A DNA stretch of 51,513 nt, from contig CAMDDO010000011.1 of assembly GCA_945892755.1 (NCBI GenBank), positions 1 to 51,513 of the forward strand. Reading direction: 5' to 3'. The translations under genes and the position numbers were made by a program. Origin of the DNA: Rhizobium sp. Q54 (lineage in GTDB: Bacteria; Pseudomonadota; Alphaproteobacteria; UBA828). Within the stretch, counting starts at the first letter, position 1, and each line of letters opens with the position of its first letter. Under the pieces are notes generated by a model. That model worked only from the letters and a program-made list of their open reading frames with translations, made no database searches and was not told the DNA's origin. Below are positions 1 through 7,379 of this stretch, one piece after another.

Positions 1-331
1 GAAGGGGAGAAGGCTATCGTCATGCATGGCGGGTGTGGCGCTCCATGATCGCGGCATTGACCCTGTCTCGACAACAGAATCATGCTCGCTATCAGCGGCT
101 TACGCCACATCCGCCAGCCCAAAATCGTCGCCGTCATGCATAAGACGGGTTAGAACGCTAAAAGAGAATCGCGCTCGCATCGTGTTTTATGATCAACTCC
201 TTCAGGACGCTGAAAAGACTTACAGCGACTATCTGGAGAAACGCGGCATCGTTGATACCCTGGGCCAAGTCATTGCAGCAATCGACGACTACTCCCGCCC
301 GTCTTCCGCCGTCGAAAAAGCACCGGCCTGA
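1..331 (+). pseudogene. C-terminal remnant of an unrecognised, possibly nuclease-like protein
   Basis: The frame is open from the left edge of the window to a TGA at 329-331. Only the last ~60 codons (from about 150) look like real protein: a basic helix, the segment RARIVFYDQLL, then a charged helix and a short Pro/Ser tail. The earlier part of this frame is Ser/Cys-rich and does not look coding, while another frame reads plausibly at about 61-149, so a frameshift or rearrangement near 110-150 is likely. The motif with 'hydrophobic, Y-D-x-L-L' resembles the end of Shedu/DUF4263-type nuclease domains; this is a recollection of family shape, not a search result. It lies just upstream of a vsr gene, in the same direction, which fits a defence or restriction-modification patch. 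It could instead be an intact gene with its start outside the window. Confidence 0.35.
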
Positions 332-368
332 TTTTCTTGCGGTGCAGGTTCGGTCTCGCTCACAGCAA

Positions 369-818
369 ATGACAAAGAATGACCGGAGCCTTAGTTCGCA
401 GGACGATCCCCCGCCCTCCGCTGCACGGTCTGCTCTCATGGCGCGGGTTCACAGTCGCGATACGAGACCCGAGAAAATTGTAAGGAAGGCCGTGCATGGC
501 CTTGGGTTTAGGTATCGGCTACATCGAAAGGATCTCCCGGGCACACCCGATCTGACGTTTCCCCGTCTGAGAAGGGTTATCTTTGTTCATGGATGTTTTT
601 GGCATCGGCACCAGAATTGCCCGAAGGCAACAACCCCTCGTACGAGGTACGATTTCTGGCAGGGAAAATTTGACGCCAACACCAAGCGAGACCGCCGGGC
701 CATCCGTGCACTCAAAGCGCATGGCTGGAAGCCCTTGGTCGTTTGGGAGTGCGAAACCTCTGCTTCCAAAACCACAAAGCTTCGGCTCAAATTGCAACGT
801 TTCTTGGCCGAAGGTTAG
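369..818 (+). CDS. vsr: Very short patch repair (Vsr) endonuclease
   Basis: Vsr nicks DNA 5' of the T in T:G mismatches that arise when 5-methylcytosine deaminates, and is normally paired with a cytosine-5 methyltransferase. The 149-residue product has the family signature: RPEK (E35), LPGTPD with the catalytic Asp D61, HGCFWHRH (H74, H79, H81) for metal and active-site roles, C84 and the C of WEC (C128) as structural zinc ligands. The frame stays open upstream to 189, but those residues are not Vsr-like, so the ATG at 369 was chosen; it gives the usual family length. No methyltransferase lies in the window; it may be to the left. Base composition is less GC-rich than in the next genes, which suggests transfer together with the broken ORF before it. 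Confidence 0.9.
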   Translation: MTKNDRSLSSQDDPPPSAARSALMARVHSRDTRPEKIVRKAVHGLGFRYRLHRKDLPGTPDLTFPRLRRVIFVHGCFWHRHQNCPKATTPRTRYDFWQGKFDANTKRDRRAIRALKAHGWKPLVVWECETSASKTTKLRLKLQRFLAEG

Positions 819-850
819 TTATCGGCGCAAAAGCTCCCGCCAATAAGCCC

Positions 851-1648
851 TTATCTCTTGAGGAAGCTACTCACGGCTGCCGCGCATTCTGCCCCGTGGC
901 TGAACGCGACGCCGTGGCGGGCGTTGGCGATCACCTGGAGCCGGGCATTGGGCATCGCGCGCAGGCGCTCGACCGCTGATTCGACCGAGACGAACGGGCT
1001 GTCGTCCGGCGCGATGATCAGGGTCGGCGTCGTGATCTCCTTTAGGCGTGCCGTCAGGTCCACTTGCACCAGCATGTCCAAGAGGTCGCCGCAGGCGCGC
1101 GGCTCCGCCTTGCGCTGCACGCCATGGAACCAGCGCCACATTTCGGGGCTGATGCCGCCCTCGTGGAAGCGCTGGGCCATGAGCCGTTCCGACCATTTGT
1201 CCATGCCGAGGGTCGCGATCTCGTCCCTGAGCGCCGTCACCCGCCCGATCGCGCCGCCGCGATGCGCCGCCGAGACGGTGGTGAGCGAGAGGAGCGCCTC
1301 CCTCTGGTGCAGCGCCATATAGAGGCCGACCGTGCCGCCGGTCGATTCGCCGATGAAGTGCACCTTGTCCGCGCCGACCGCCGCCATCACGGCGCGCACA
1401 TCGGCCGCGATCGCGTCCATCGACCAGCCCGCGTGGTCCTTCGGCACGAAGGACCGGCCGAAGCCGCGCAGATCCAGCCGCACGACTCTGTATCGGTCGA
1501 CCAGCGCGGGCAGCCAGGGCGACCAGATGTCGGAATCGATCGCGAGCCCGTGCAGGAAGAGGATGGTCTCGCGGGGCTTGGCCCAAGGCGGCGCGATGTC
1601 GGTCAGGTCGTAATAGAGCGCGCCTTCCGGGCGTTGCAGCGTGGGCAT
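851..1648 (-). CDS. Alpha/beta-hydrolase fold protein
   Basis: A 265-residue single-domain alpha/beta hydrolase without signal peptide. Visible landmarks are the oxyanion-hole HG at 33-34, the nucleophile elbow GESTGG with S102, an acid at D215/D216 (PDDSP) and the catalytic H245 (ARHGV). The order and spacing match esterases and related hydrolases such as 3-oxoadipate enol-lactonase, but the substrate cannot be read from the sequence. A good Shine-Dalgarno sequence (AGGGGAGG) lies 7 nt before the ATG. It follows rpsD on the same strand, but a terminator at 1665-1695 separates them, so it is probably transcribed on its own. Confidence 0.85.
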   Translation of the reverse strand: MPTLQRPEGALYYDLTDIAPPWAKPRETILFLHGLAIDSDIWSPWLPALVDRYRVVRLDLRGFGRSFVPKDHAGWSMDAIAADVRAVMAAVGADKVHFIGESTGGTVGLYMALHQREALLSLTTVSAAHRGGAIGRVTALRDEIATLGMDKWSERLMAQRFHEGGISPEMWRWFHGVQRKAEPRACGDLLDMLVQVDLTARLKEITTPTLIIAPDDSPFVSVESAVERLRAMPNARLQVIANARHGVAFSHGAECAAAVSSFLKR

Positions 1649-1664
1649 GGCCCCGCCTCCCCTT

Positions 1665-1695
1665 CAAAACGAAAAGGCCGCCCGAAGGCGGCCTT
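1665..1695 (-). terminator. Rho-independent terminator of rpsD
   Basis: On the minus strand the sequence forms a perfect 9-bp GC-rich stem (arms 1687-1695 and 1674-1682) closed by the very stable TTCG tetraloop (1683-1686), followed by a T-rich run broken by one CG. It lies 34 bp after the rpsD stop codon. Confidence 0.9.
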
Positions 1696-1728
1696 ATTGG
1701 CGTCATCGAGCCGCTCGCGCCGCACCAC

Positions 1729-2337
1729 TTAGCGCGAGTAGTACTCGACCACCAGGTTCGGCTCCATCTGCACCGGATAGGGCACGTCGGAGAGCTTGGG
1801 CGCGCGAATGAACTTGCCCTCGCCCCGGTTGACGTTGACCTCGAGATAGTCCGGCACCTCACGCTCGGCGGATTCCTGCGCGCCCATGACCAGCGCCATC
1901 TCGCGCGACTTGTCCTTGAGCGAAACCACATCGCCGTCCGAGACCCGGTAGCTCGGAATGGTGACGCGCTTGCCATTGACCCGGACATGGCCGTGATTGA
2001 CGAACTGACGCGCGGCGAACACGGTCGGCACGAACTTCATGCGGTAGATCACGGTATCCAGCCGGCGCTCCAGGAGCCCGATCAGGTTTTCCGAGGTGTC
2101 GCCCTTGGCGTTGGCGGCGATCTCGTAATAGCGGCCGAATTGGCGCTCGGTGATATTGCCGTAATAGCCCTTGAGCTTCTGCTTGGCGAACAGCTGGGTG
2201 CCATAGTCCGACGGCTTCTTGCGCCGCTGGCCATGCTGGCCGGGCGCGTAATCGCGCTTCGGGTTCTTGCCACGGCCCCACAGATTGGCGCCGAGGCGGC
2301 GGCAGATCTTGTATTTCGACTCAGCCCGCTTGGTCAT
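1729..2337 (-). CDS. rpsD: 30S ribosomal protein S4
   Basis: S4 is a primary 16S rRNA-binding protein that starts assembly of the small-subunit body. The 202-residue product begins [16 protein letters not shown] and has the N-terminal S4 domain, then the S4 RNA-binding domain (about 90-155: [26 protein letters not shown]) and the conserved end [15 protein letters not shown]. The frame extends 27 codons upstream to 2418, but those residues are unlike S4 and start at or before the inferred transcription start, so the ATG at 2337 was chosen. The gene stands alone, outside the alpha operon, as is common in alphaproteobacteria. Its own promoter (2408-2435) and terminator (1665-1695) make it monocistronic. 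Confidence 0.97.
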   Translation of the reverse strand: MTKRAESKYKICRRLGANLWGRGKNPKRDYAPGQHGQRRKKPSDYGTQLFAKQKLKGYYGNITERQFGRYYEIAANAKGDTSENLIGLLERRLDTVIYRMKFVPTVFAARQFVNHGHVRVNGKRVTIPSYRVSDGDVVSLKDKSREMALVMGAQESAEREVPDYLEVNVNRGEGKFIRAPKLSDVPYPVQMEPNLVVEYYSR

Positions 2338-2407
2338 CTTCGCGCGACGGCCTTCCACCGGTAAAACAAGGTATTCCCGCGCGCCGGGGGGCCCGCGAGG
2401 CCGGCGT

Positions 2408-2435
2408 ACTATAGCCATGCCGGCCGCCCTGTCAA
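2408..2435 (-). promoter_or_regulatory. Sigma-70-type promoter of rpsD
   Basis: Reading the minus strand, a perfect TTGACA (-35; 2435-2430) is followed after 16 nt by TATAGT (-10; 2413-2408). Transcription should start near 2401, giving a leader of about 64 nt before the rpsD ATG. In E. coli S4 represses its own translation; no matching structure was established here. Confidence 0.75.
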
Positions 2436-2549
2436 CGCGCGCGGGACGGGGGCCGTCCCTGCCCCTGCCCGGCCGGAGCGGCGGATGCTAGGATCGGTTG
2501 CAGCCGGCCGGCCCAGCACAACGCTCCCCGGCCCGGCCCGGAGGCGGCG

Positions 2550-3335
2550 ATGAGATCGCGCCTGGCGACGCTCGGGTTTGGTCTGGTCCTTCTCGCAGCG
2601 GCCTTGGGCCCGGCGCGGCCCGCGCTTGCCGGCGACCTCTTGCCCCCGCCCGAGATCTATCAAGTGCTCTGCCTCGCAGAGCTCGACGTGATCGAGGTGC
2701 GCCGGCTCGATGTCGCGCCCGAGACCGCGCGCGAGGTGGTCGCACGGCATGACGAGGCGCTCGCCGCCGCGAACAACCTCTATGTGCCCGATTGGCACGC
2801 GCATCTCGACCGCGCTCCGAACGAGCCCGGCTACGGCATCGCGCCGACGATCTTCAAATGCAAGTTCAGCGTCGGCCCGGCCGAGCTGGTGCTGCTGCCC
2901 GAGCCGATCGAAGAACATGCCAACAGCATCGCGGTGACGCTCAAGCTCAAGAACAAGGTCATCGTCGACGACGTGCCGTTTCGCCTCTGCGCACATGGCG
3001 GGCCGATCACCCGGCTCATCTATCACGCCGCCGAGGAGTATGTTTTTCTTGAGGGCAGCTTCAGGAGCTACCAATCCGCCTCCCCCGAGGCTCAAGCATC
3101 CCTCGCCACCTATTCTCGTCGCGCCAACATTGATCGCTTCGGCGGCATCTCGCTCCGCAACGAGGCAACAGGCGGCCATTCGATTCGGTTTGGCGGACTG
3201 CGGACGAGCGACCTTGACTATGCCGGGGTGGATTTCGCAAGGATTGCGGCCGGAGCTAGAAAATGCCGCTTCGCCGGCCCGGGCAGTCCCGACGCGCGGC
3301 TGCAATCGCCGGCTGCAAATGATGATCGCCGCTAA
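2550..3335 (+). CDS. Secreted protein of unknown function, paralogue 1
   Basis: Not a family I recognise. The 261-residue product has a classic Sec signal peptide (MRSRLATLGF..., hydrophobic core to ~20, cleavage after ALA at about 27), so the mature protein is periplasmic or exported. Three conserved Cys positions stand out: C41 in YQVLCLAELD, one in FKCKF and one in FRLCAHGG. The pattern YQxxCLxxLDxxEvR, the xxWH segment, FxCxxxxGPxE and the motif around RLxY recur in the next gene, so the two are tandem paralogues. The start has GGAGG 5 nt upstream. It is divergent from rpsD and only 29 bp before paralogue 2, so the two probably form an operon. The last ~40 residues are polar and probably disordered. 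Confidence 0.75.
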   Translation: MRSRLATLGFGLVLLAAALGPARPALAGDLLPPPEIYQVLCLAELDVIEVRRLDVAPETAREVVARHDEALAAANNLYVPDWHAHLDRAPNEPGYGIAPTIFKCKFSVGPAELVLLPEPIEEHANSIAVTLKLKNKVIVDDVPFRLCAHGGPITRLIYHAAEEYVFLEGSFRSYQSASPEAQASLATYSRRANIDRFGGISLRNEATGGHSIRFGGLRTSDLDYAGVDFARIAAGARKCRFAGPGSPDARLQSPAANDDRR

Positions 3336-3364
3336 CGCCGGTCGGCAATGGCAAGGCGGGTAGC

Positions 3365-4063
3365 GTGAAACTCTGGTTGGCCGCATCTATTCTCGTGGGC
3401 GTCGTAACGATCTTCGGTACGTCGCCTCGAACGGCGCAGGCGAGTAACCCGTACGATCTTTACCAGTTCGTCTGCCTGCCTAAGCTCGACCTTGTCGAGT
3501 TGCGCTTGATCGGATTTTTCGGTGAGATCCGGCAAGGCTCGATCGGCATTCGAAACGAACATCTCGAACAAGCCTATGGTATCTTCGGGCCGCACTGGTT
3601 GACCGATCCCAATCCCAATCCCAATCCCAAGGCGGACAGAATGGACCCCGCCAGCGAGCCGGTTCGTTTCACCTGCGCGTTGGCATCAGGGCCAGTGGAG
3701 ATCGAAGTAAAGGCGGTGCCCGATGGCCGCCACAGCCTTGCGATTGCGGTGACGGTCAGCACGTCAGACCGAAAGCTTGTCGAGGAATTATGCTTCTCCT
3801 GTTGCGCGTTCTGCGACAACGAAAACGCGATCAAGCGGTTGAGCTACGATGGTCGCTCAGGATCGCTCACGCTTTACGGAGAATTCCTGCGCGAATCGCG
3901 GAACCTGTCCGTCGCCGGCCCCATCTACGACCCCTATCGCCGTTTCTTCATCGAGAGCGACGGCATTCGCGCGGCGGACCCAGAAGCCACCGGCTGGACC
4001 CGGCAACAAAACGCCTTAACGTCGCACGACATTCCCGTCGCCGATTGGCGGACGGGGGATTGA
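3365..4063 (+). CDS. Secreted protein of unknown function, paralogue 2
   Basis: The 232-residue product starts at a GTG (3365) and carries a signal peptide with probable cleavage after AQA (about 26). It shares with paralogue 1 the mature N-terminal motif YQFVCLPKLDLVELR (C37), the FTCALASGPVE segment, a Cys-rich stretch (ELCFSCCAFC, more Cys than paralogue 1) and a LSYDGRSGSLTLYGEF block. An Asn-Pro repeat (about residues 83-88) comes from an AATCCC hexamer tandem. The paired Cys suggest disulphides and a periplasmic location. It converges on the lysozyme-like gene with only 23 bp between stop codons. GC content is lower than in the core genes around it. Function is unknown; a periplasmic inhibitor or immunity role is only a hypothesis from the neighbour. 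Confidence 0.75.
   Translation: MKLWLAASILVGVVTIFGTSPRTAQASNPYDLYQFVCLPKLDLVELRLIGFFGEIRQGSIGIRNEHLEQAYGIFGPHWLTDPNPNPNPKADRMDPASEPVRFTCALASGPVEIEVKAVPDGRHSLAIAVTVSTSDRKLVEELCFSCCAFCDNENAIKRLSYDGRSGSLTLYGEFLRESRNLSVAGPIYDPYRRFFIESDGIRAADPEATGWTRQQNALTSHDIPVADWRTGD
3605..3630 (+). repeat. Hexamer tandem repeat AATCCC inside paralogue 2
   Basis: GATCCC is followed by three perfect AATCCC units and a partial AA. The repeat unit is in frame (two codons), so slippage would change the number of Asn-Pro pairs and not break the gene. Confidence 0.85.
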
Positions 4064-4086
4064 GCCCGATTGCGCGAGCGACGAAG

Positions 4087-4800
4087 CTACCGCTTCCACC
4101 AAACATCCAAGTACGGCTGGAACCATTCCAAGAACAGAAGCTCGGTCTCCGCGTTTCGGTCGATTCCTACGTCCTCGGTTTCGCGATGGGATTCCGCGCC
4201 AGCAATATCCCAGGCTCGATCTCTCAATGCGGCGGTCAACTTCTTCCAGTTCTCCGTGAACTTGCCCTCACCCGCATTCCACGCGATATCGAACACGGCC
4301 TCCTGAACCTCGGGTGGAAGGTTAGCGAAGTTGATCCACTTCTCTTTGCGTTCCTCCGGGGGCACGTCCGGGTCTTGAAATGCCTCGATGAGGTTTTGAT
4401 ACACTTTGTCGATCTTGCGACCGAACGTATGAATTATCGTGGCTCTCGATAACTCGACCGTAGTAATCGGCAGCGATCCGTAATGCTTCGGTGTGTAGGT
4501 GCGTCCGAACGGTGCCTTACCCAAGTCGGTCCAATTTTTCTGCGCCACAGCCGATGGCGCCGATCTAGAGGTCCCATTATATACCCATGAATACTGACTG
4601 ACCTTGGACGGCCTATCGAGCCAGAAGCCGATTCCGACCGTGATATTGCCTTGGTGGTCGCGATACATGTGGGATGAATATCCCTCGGTCTTTGCCACCC
4701 TGTTTTTTAAGCGAGGCAACGGGCTTTCATGCTCGGTGAATCGCTCCGGCTCAAACTTTGGCTTTTCATATGACAGATCCTCGTCAGCCCTCCCCACCAC
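4087..4800 (-). CDS. T4-lysozyme-like (GH24-type) muramidase without signal peptide
   Basis: Probable peptidoglycan hydrolase of the phage-lysozyme superfamily. With the GTG at 4800 as residue 1, KTEGY gives E39, RDHQG gives D48 and GNITVGIGF gives T54. The spacings E-9-D and D-6-T equal those of the T4 lysozyme triad E11/D20/T26. Later blocks also fit: PPEVQEAVFDIAWNAGEGKF resembles the conserved core helix, and the region before NAETELLFLEW resembles the C-terminal Arg/Glu block. The 237 residues are longer than T4 lysozyme (164), with an inserted ~60-residue stretch after the triad. There is no signal peptide or transmembrane segment, so export would need a holin, a secretion system or lysis. 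DNA is clearly less GC-rich than in the core genes around it. No phage genes lie beside it. The start is uncertain: GTG 4800 has no Shine-Dalgarno and sits close to the predicted transcript start. Confidence 0.75.
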   Translation of the reverse strand: MVGRADEDLSYEKPKFEPERFTEHESPLPRLKNRVAKTEGYSSHMYRDHQGNITVGIGFWLDRPSKVSQYSWVYNGTSRSAPSAVAQKNWTDLGKAPFGRTYTPKHYGSLPITTVELSRATIIHTFGRKIDKVYQNLIEAFQDPDVPPEERKEKWINFANLPPEVQEAVFDIAWNAGEGKFTENWKKLTAALRDRAWDIAGAESHRETEDVGIDRNAETELLFLEWFQPYLDVWWKR

Positions 4801-4814
4801 GTAAACTCATCAAC

Positions 4815-4843
4815 ACTATAACAGGAAATATCCCGTTTGTCAA
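4815..4843 (-). promoter_or_regulatory. Near-consensus sigma-70 promoter of the lysozyme-like gene
   Basis: On the minus strand TTGACA (4843-4838) and TATAGT (4820-4815) are separated by exactly 17 nt. Predicted transcription start is near 4808, only ~8 nt before the GTG at 4800, so the mRNA would be almost leaderless. Such a strong, isolated promoter is unusual for a stray phage gene. Confidence 0.75.
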
Positions 4844-4893
4844 GCGCGTGCCGTTTGGGCGACGAAGCGGTCATGCTTCGGCCCGAATCCTGG

Positions 4894-5688
4894 CTAATCC
4901 GGCTTCGGGCTTCCCCGCCTCGGCCCGGGCGGGCGCTGGAGAACCTTGACGATGCCGAAGAGGGTTTGGATTTCCTGCTGGGTCGGCAATTGGCGCTCGA
5001 AGAGCGCGCGCAGGTTCTGCACCATGGTCGGGCGCATCTCGGGCGTTAGGAAAAATTCCCTTGCGTCCAGCGCGGCCACCAGCGTGCGCTGAAACGCCTC
5101 AAGCTCGGACTTGGTCGCGGGCACGGTCGAGCCCAAGGGCAGGCGCGCCTCGCCCTCGCCCAGTGCCGCGAGCCGCCACTCATAGGCGACGATCAGCACG
5201 GCCTGCGCGAGGTTCAACGAAGCGAAGGCCGGATTGAGCGGCGCCTCGATGATCATGTCCGCGTGGCCGAGCTCGTCATTCGAGAGCCCGGTGCGCTCCG
5301 GCCCGAATAGCACGCCGACCTTCTGCCCCGCCGCGAGCGCCGCGACGATCTCGTTCGAGGCAAGCCTCGGCGTGGTCACCGGCTTCACCACCTCGCGTGG
5401 CCTGGCGGTCGCGGCGAACACGCGGTTGAGATCGCCCACCGCCTCCGCCACGTTCGCGAACACCGTCGCGTCCCCGATCACCTGATCGGCGCCCGAGGCC
5501 GCGTTCAACGCCTTCGGGCTCGGCCAGCCATCGCGCGGATCGACAAGCCTCAATTCGGTGAGCCCGCAATTCAGCATGGCGCGCGCGGCGGTGCCGATAT
5601 TTTCGCCAAGCTGCGGGCGCACCAGGATGACGACCGGCCCGCGCGCCGGCGCCTCGGCCTCGCTCAGGCGTCGATCAGTGCCGGCCAT
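4894..5688 (-). CDS. trmJ: tRNA (cytidine/uridine-2'-O-)-methyltransferase TrmJ family
   Basis: SPOUT-class RNA methyltransferase; TrmJ adds a 2'-O-methyl group to position 32 of certain tRNAs using S-adenosylmethionine. The 264-residue product shows the three SPOUT motifs: NIGTAARAM (motif 1), VLFGPERTGLSN (motif 2) and FASLNLAQAV (motif 3), which build the trefoil knot and cofactor pocket. A C-terminal helical extension of ~90 residues is typical of TrmJ rather than TrmL. The frame is open to 5736 with further ATG codons at 5706 and 5736; 5688 was chosen because it gives a start (MAGTD) close to the conserved domain, but none has a strong ribosome binding site. Confidence 0.88.
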   Translation of the reverse strand: MAGTDRRLSEAEAPARGPVVILVRPQLGENIGTAARAMLNCGLTELRLVDPRDGWPSPKALNAASGADQVIGDATVFANVAEAVGDLNRVFAATARPREVVKPVTTPRLASNEIVAALAAGQKVGVLFGPERTGLSNDELGHADMIIEAPLNPAFASLNLAQAVLIVAYEWRLAALGEGEARLPLGSTVPATKSELEAFQRTLVAALDAREFFLTPEMRPTMVQNLRALFERQLPTQQEIQTLFGIVKVLQRPPGPRRGSPKPD

Positions 5689-5751
5689 TGCGCCGTGTGG
5701 TTTCATACAGATGGATGCGGTCAGACATCGTGGCATCGGCCGACATGCGAC

Positions 5752-5866
5752 GGCCCCACCCCCACCCCGCCCTCCCCCCTCAAGGGGGAGGGGGTAAGAG
5801 GGATGACGCCCAATTTCCGATCCCCTCCCCCCTTGCGGGGGAGGGTCAGGGTGGGGGGTCTCAGGA
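5752..5866. repeat. Pair of inverted GC-rich intergenic palindromes
   Basis: Two copies of a C-run/G-run palindrome lie between trmJ and cysS. Copy 1 has arms CCTCCCCC (5771-5778) and GGGGGAGG (5784-5791); copy 2 has arms CCCTCCCCC (5823-5831) and GGGGGAGGG (5837-5845). The flanking GGTGGGG-type segments show that the copies are in opposite orientation. This is the look of the short palindromic repeats scattered between genes in alphaproteobacteria. It also sits directly downstream of cysS and could protect or end its transcript. Confidence 0.75.
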
Positions 5867-5880
5867 TTTCGTTCAACGCC

Positions 5881-7356
5881 TCACCCCGCGCGACGCCAGG
5901 TGGTGGTGCCGGCCTTGTCCTCGAGCACGATGCCCTGTTCGGCGAGCACCGCCCGAATACGGTCGGCCTCGGCGAAGTCTTTCCGCTGGCGCGCGGCATT
6001 GCGCGCGTCGATCAAGCGTTCGATCTCGCCCTCTTCCATGAACACTGCGCCACTGCCGCTAATCGTCGCCGCTCCCACAGCCAATGCTCCCACGCCCTTC
6101 ACAGTGCTCGTTCCGGATGCCGTTCCGACGGCGGCAACAATCCTCCCTTTGAACCACGCCTCTACATCCTGCTTGAGTATCCCCAACAAATCCCCCGACG
6201 CGAGCAGGCTGGCCTTGAGCCGCGCGCAATCTGACACATTCGTCGCTTTGTTGAGGTCCCCCGCCAAACGATGCAGCGCCTGGAGGGCGAGCGGCGTGTT
6301 GAGGTCGTCGTCGAGCGCGGCATCGACCTCGGGATCGACCGCGCCCGCCACGGCGGGCACATCGGCCGCGTTGCGGAGCGCGGTGTAGAATCGATCAAGT
6401 GAAGAGCGCGCCTGCTTCAGCGCGTCCTCGGTCCAGTCGATCGGCTGGCGGTAGTGCGTGCCCAGCATGAAGACACGGATCACCTCGCCCGGGGCGAGGC
6501 CCGGCGCGAGTTTCAGTGCATCCCGGATCGTGATGAAATTACCGAGCGATTTCGACATCTTCTCGCCATTGACCGAGAGGAAGCCGTTATGCACCCAATA
6601 GCGCGCGAAGGGCGCGCCATGCGCGCACTCGCTCTGCGCCACCTCGTTTTCGTGATGCGGGAAGACCAGATCGACACCGCCGCCATGAATGTCGATGGTC
6701 TGGCCCAGATGCTTCTTGCTCATGGCCGAGCATTCGATGTGCCAGCCCGGCCGGCCGCGCCCCCAGGGGCTCTCCCAGCCCGGCAGGTCGGGGGCCGAGG
6801 GCTTCCACAGCACGAAATCGGCCGGGTCTTTCTTATAGGGCGCGATCTCGACGCGCGCGCCCGCGATCATCTCGTCGCGGCTGCGGTTGGATAATTTGCC
6901 GTAATCCGCGTCGGACGCGACGCTGAACAGTACATGGCCCTGGGCCTCATAGGCGTGGCCGCGCTCGATCAATATCCGGATCATGGCGATCATCTCGCCG
7001 ATGTGCTCGGTGGCGCGCGGCTCAACATCGGGCGGCAGCGCGTTCAACTCGCCTATGTCAGCGTGGAAGGCCTGCGCGGTGCGCGCGGTCAAGGCCGCGA
7101 TCGGCTCGTTATTGGCCTTGGCGGCGGCGTTGATCTTGTCGTCGACGTCGGTGATGTTGCGAACATAGATCACGTTCGGATAGCGCCGCTTCAACAGCCG
7201 ATAGAGCACGTCGAACACGATCACGGGCCGCGCATTGCCGATATGCGCGAAGTCGTAAACGGTCGGCCCGCAGACATACATGCCGACGTGTTTCGGGTCG
7301 CGCGGCACGAAGGGTTCCTTCGCGCGCTTCAGCGTGTTGTAAAGGACGAGGCTCAA
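5881..7356 (-). CDS. cysS: Cysteine--tRNA ligase
   Basis: Class I aminoacyl-tRNA synthetase that charges tRNA-Cys. In the 491-residue product the HIGN signature is at 38-41, KMSKS at 266-270, and the zinc ligands C29, C209, H234 and E238 fall almost exactly at the E. coli CysRS positions (C28, C209, H234, E238). The DALR-type anticodon domain and the final [13 protein letters not shown]...GIVLED...TTWRR block are present. Odd: residues ~405-440, between the EAWFKG segment and the conserved EEGEIERLI helix, are a low-complexity Gly/Ala/Ser/Val/Thr stretch not usual in this family (6037-6144). The reading frame is intact and the enzyme should be functional and essential. Confidence 0.97.
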   Translation of the reverse strand: MSLVLYNTLKRAKEPFVPRDPKHVGMYVCGPTVYDFAHIGNARPVIVFDVLYRLLKRRYPNVIYVRNITDVDDKINAAAKANNEPIAALTARTAQAFHADIGELNALPPDVEPRATEHIGEMIAMIRILIERGHAYEAQGHVLFSVASDADYGKLSNRSRDEMIAGARVEIAPYKKDPADFVLWKPSAPDLPGWESPWGRGRPGWHIECSAMSKKHLGQTIDIHGGGVDLVFPHHENEVAQSECAHGAPFARYWVHNGFLSVNGEKMSKSLGNFITIRDALKLAPGLAPGEVIRVFMLGTHYRQPIDWTEDALKQARSSLDRFYTALRNAADVPAVAGAVDPEVDAALDDDLNTPLALQALHRLAGDLNKATNVSDCARLKASLLASGDLLGILKQDVEAWFKGRIVAAVGTASGTSTVKGVGALAVGAATISGSGAVFMEEGEIERLIDARNAARQRKDFAEADRIRAVLAEQGIVLEDKAGTTTWRRAG

Positions 7357-7379
7357 GACCGGCTCCGCGACGCGCTAAG

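Noticed and set aside
867-1988. 373-codon open frame on the minus strand
   Set aside because: Out-of-frame overlap of the alpha/beta hydrolase and rpsD, rich in Arg; runs through the rpsD terminator.
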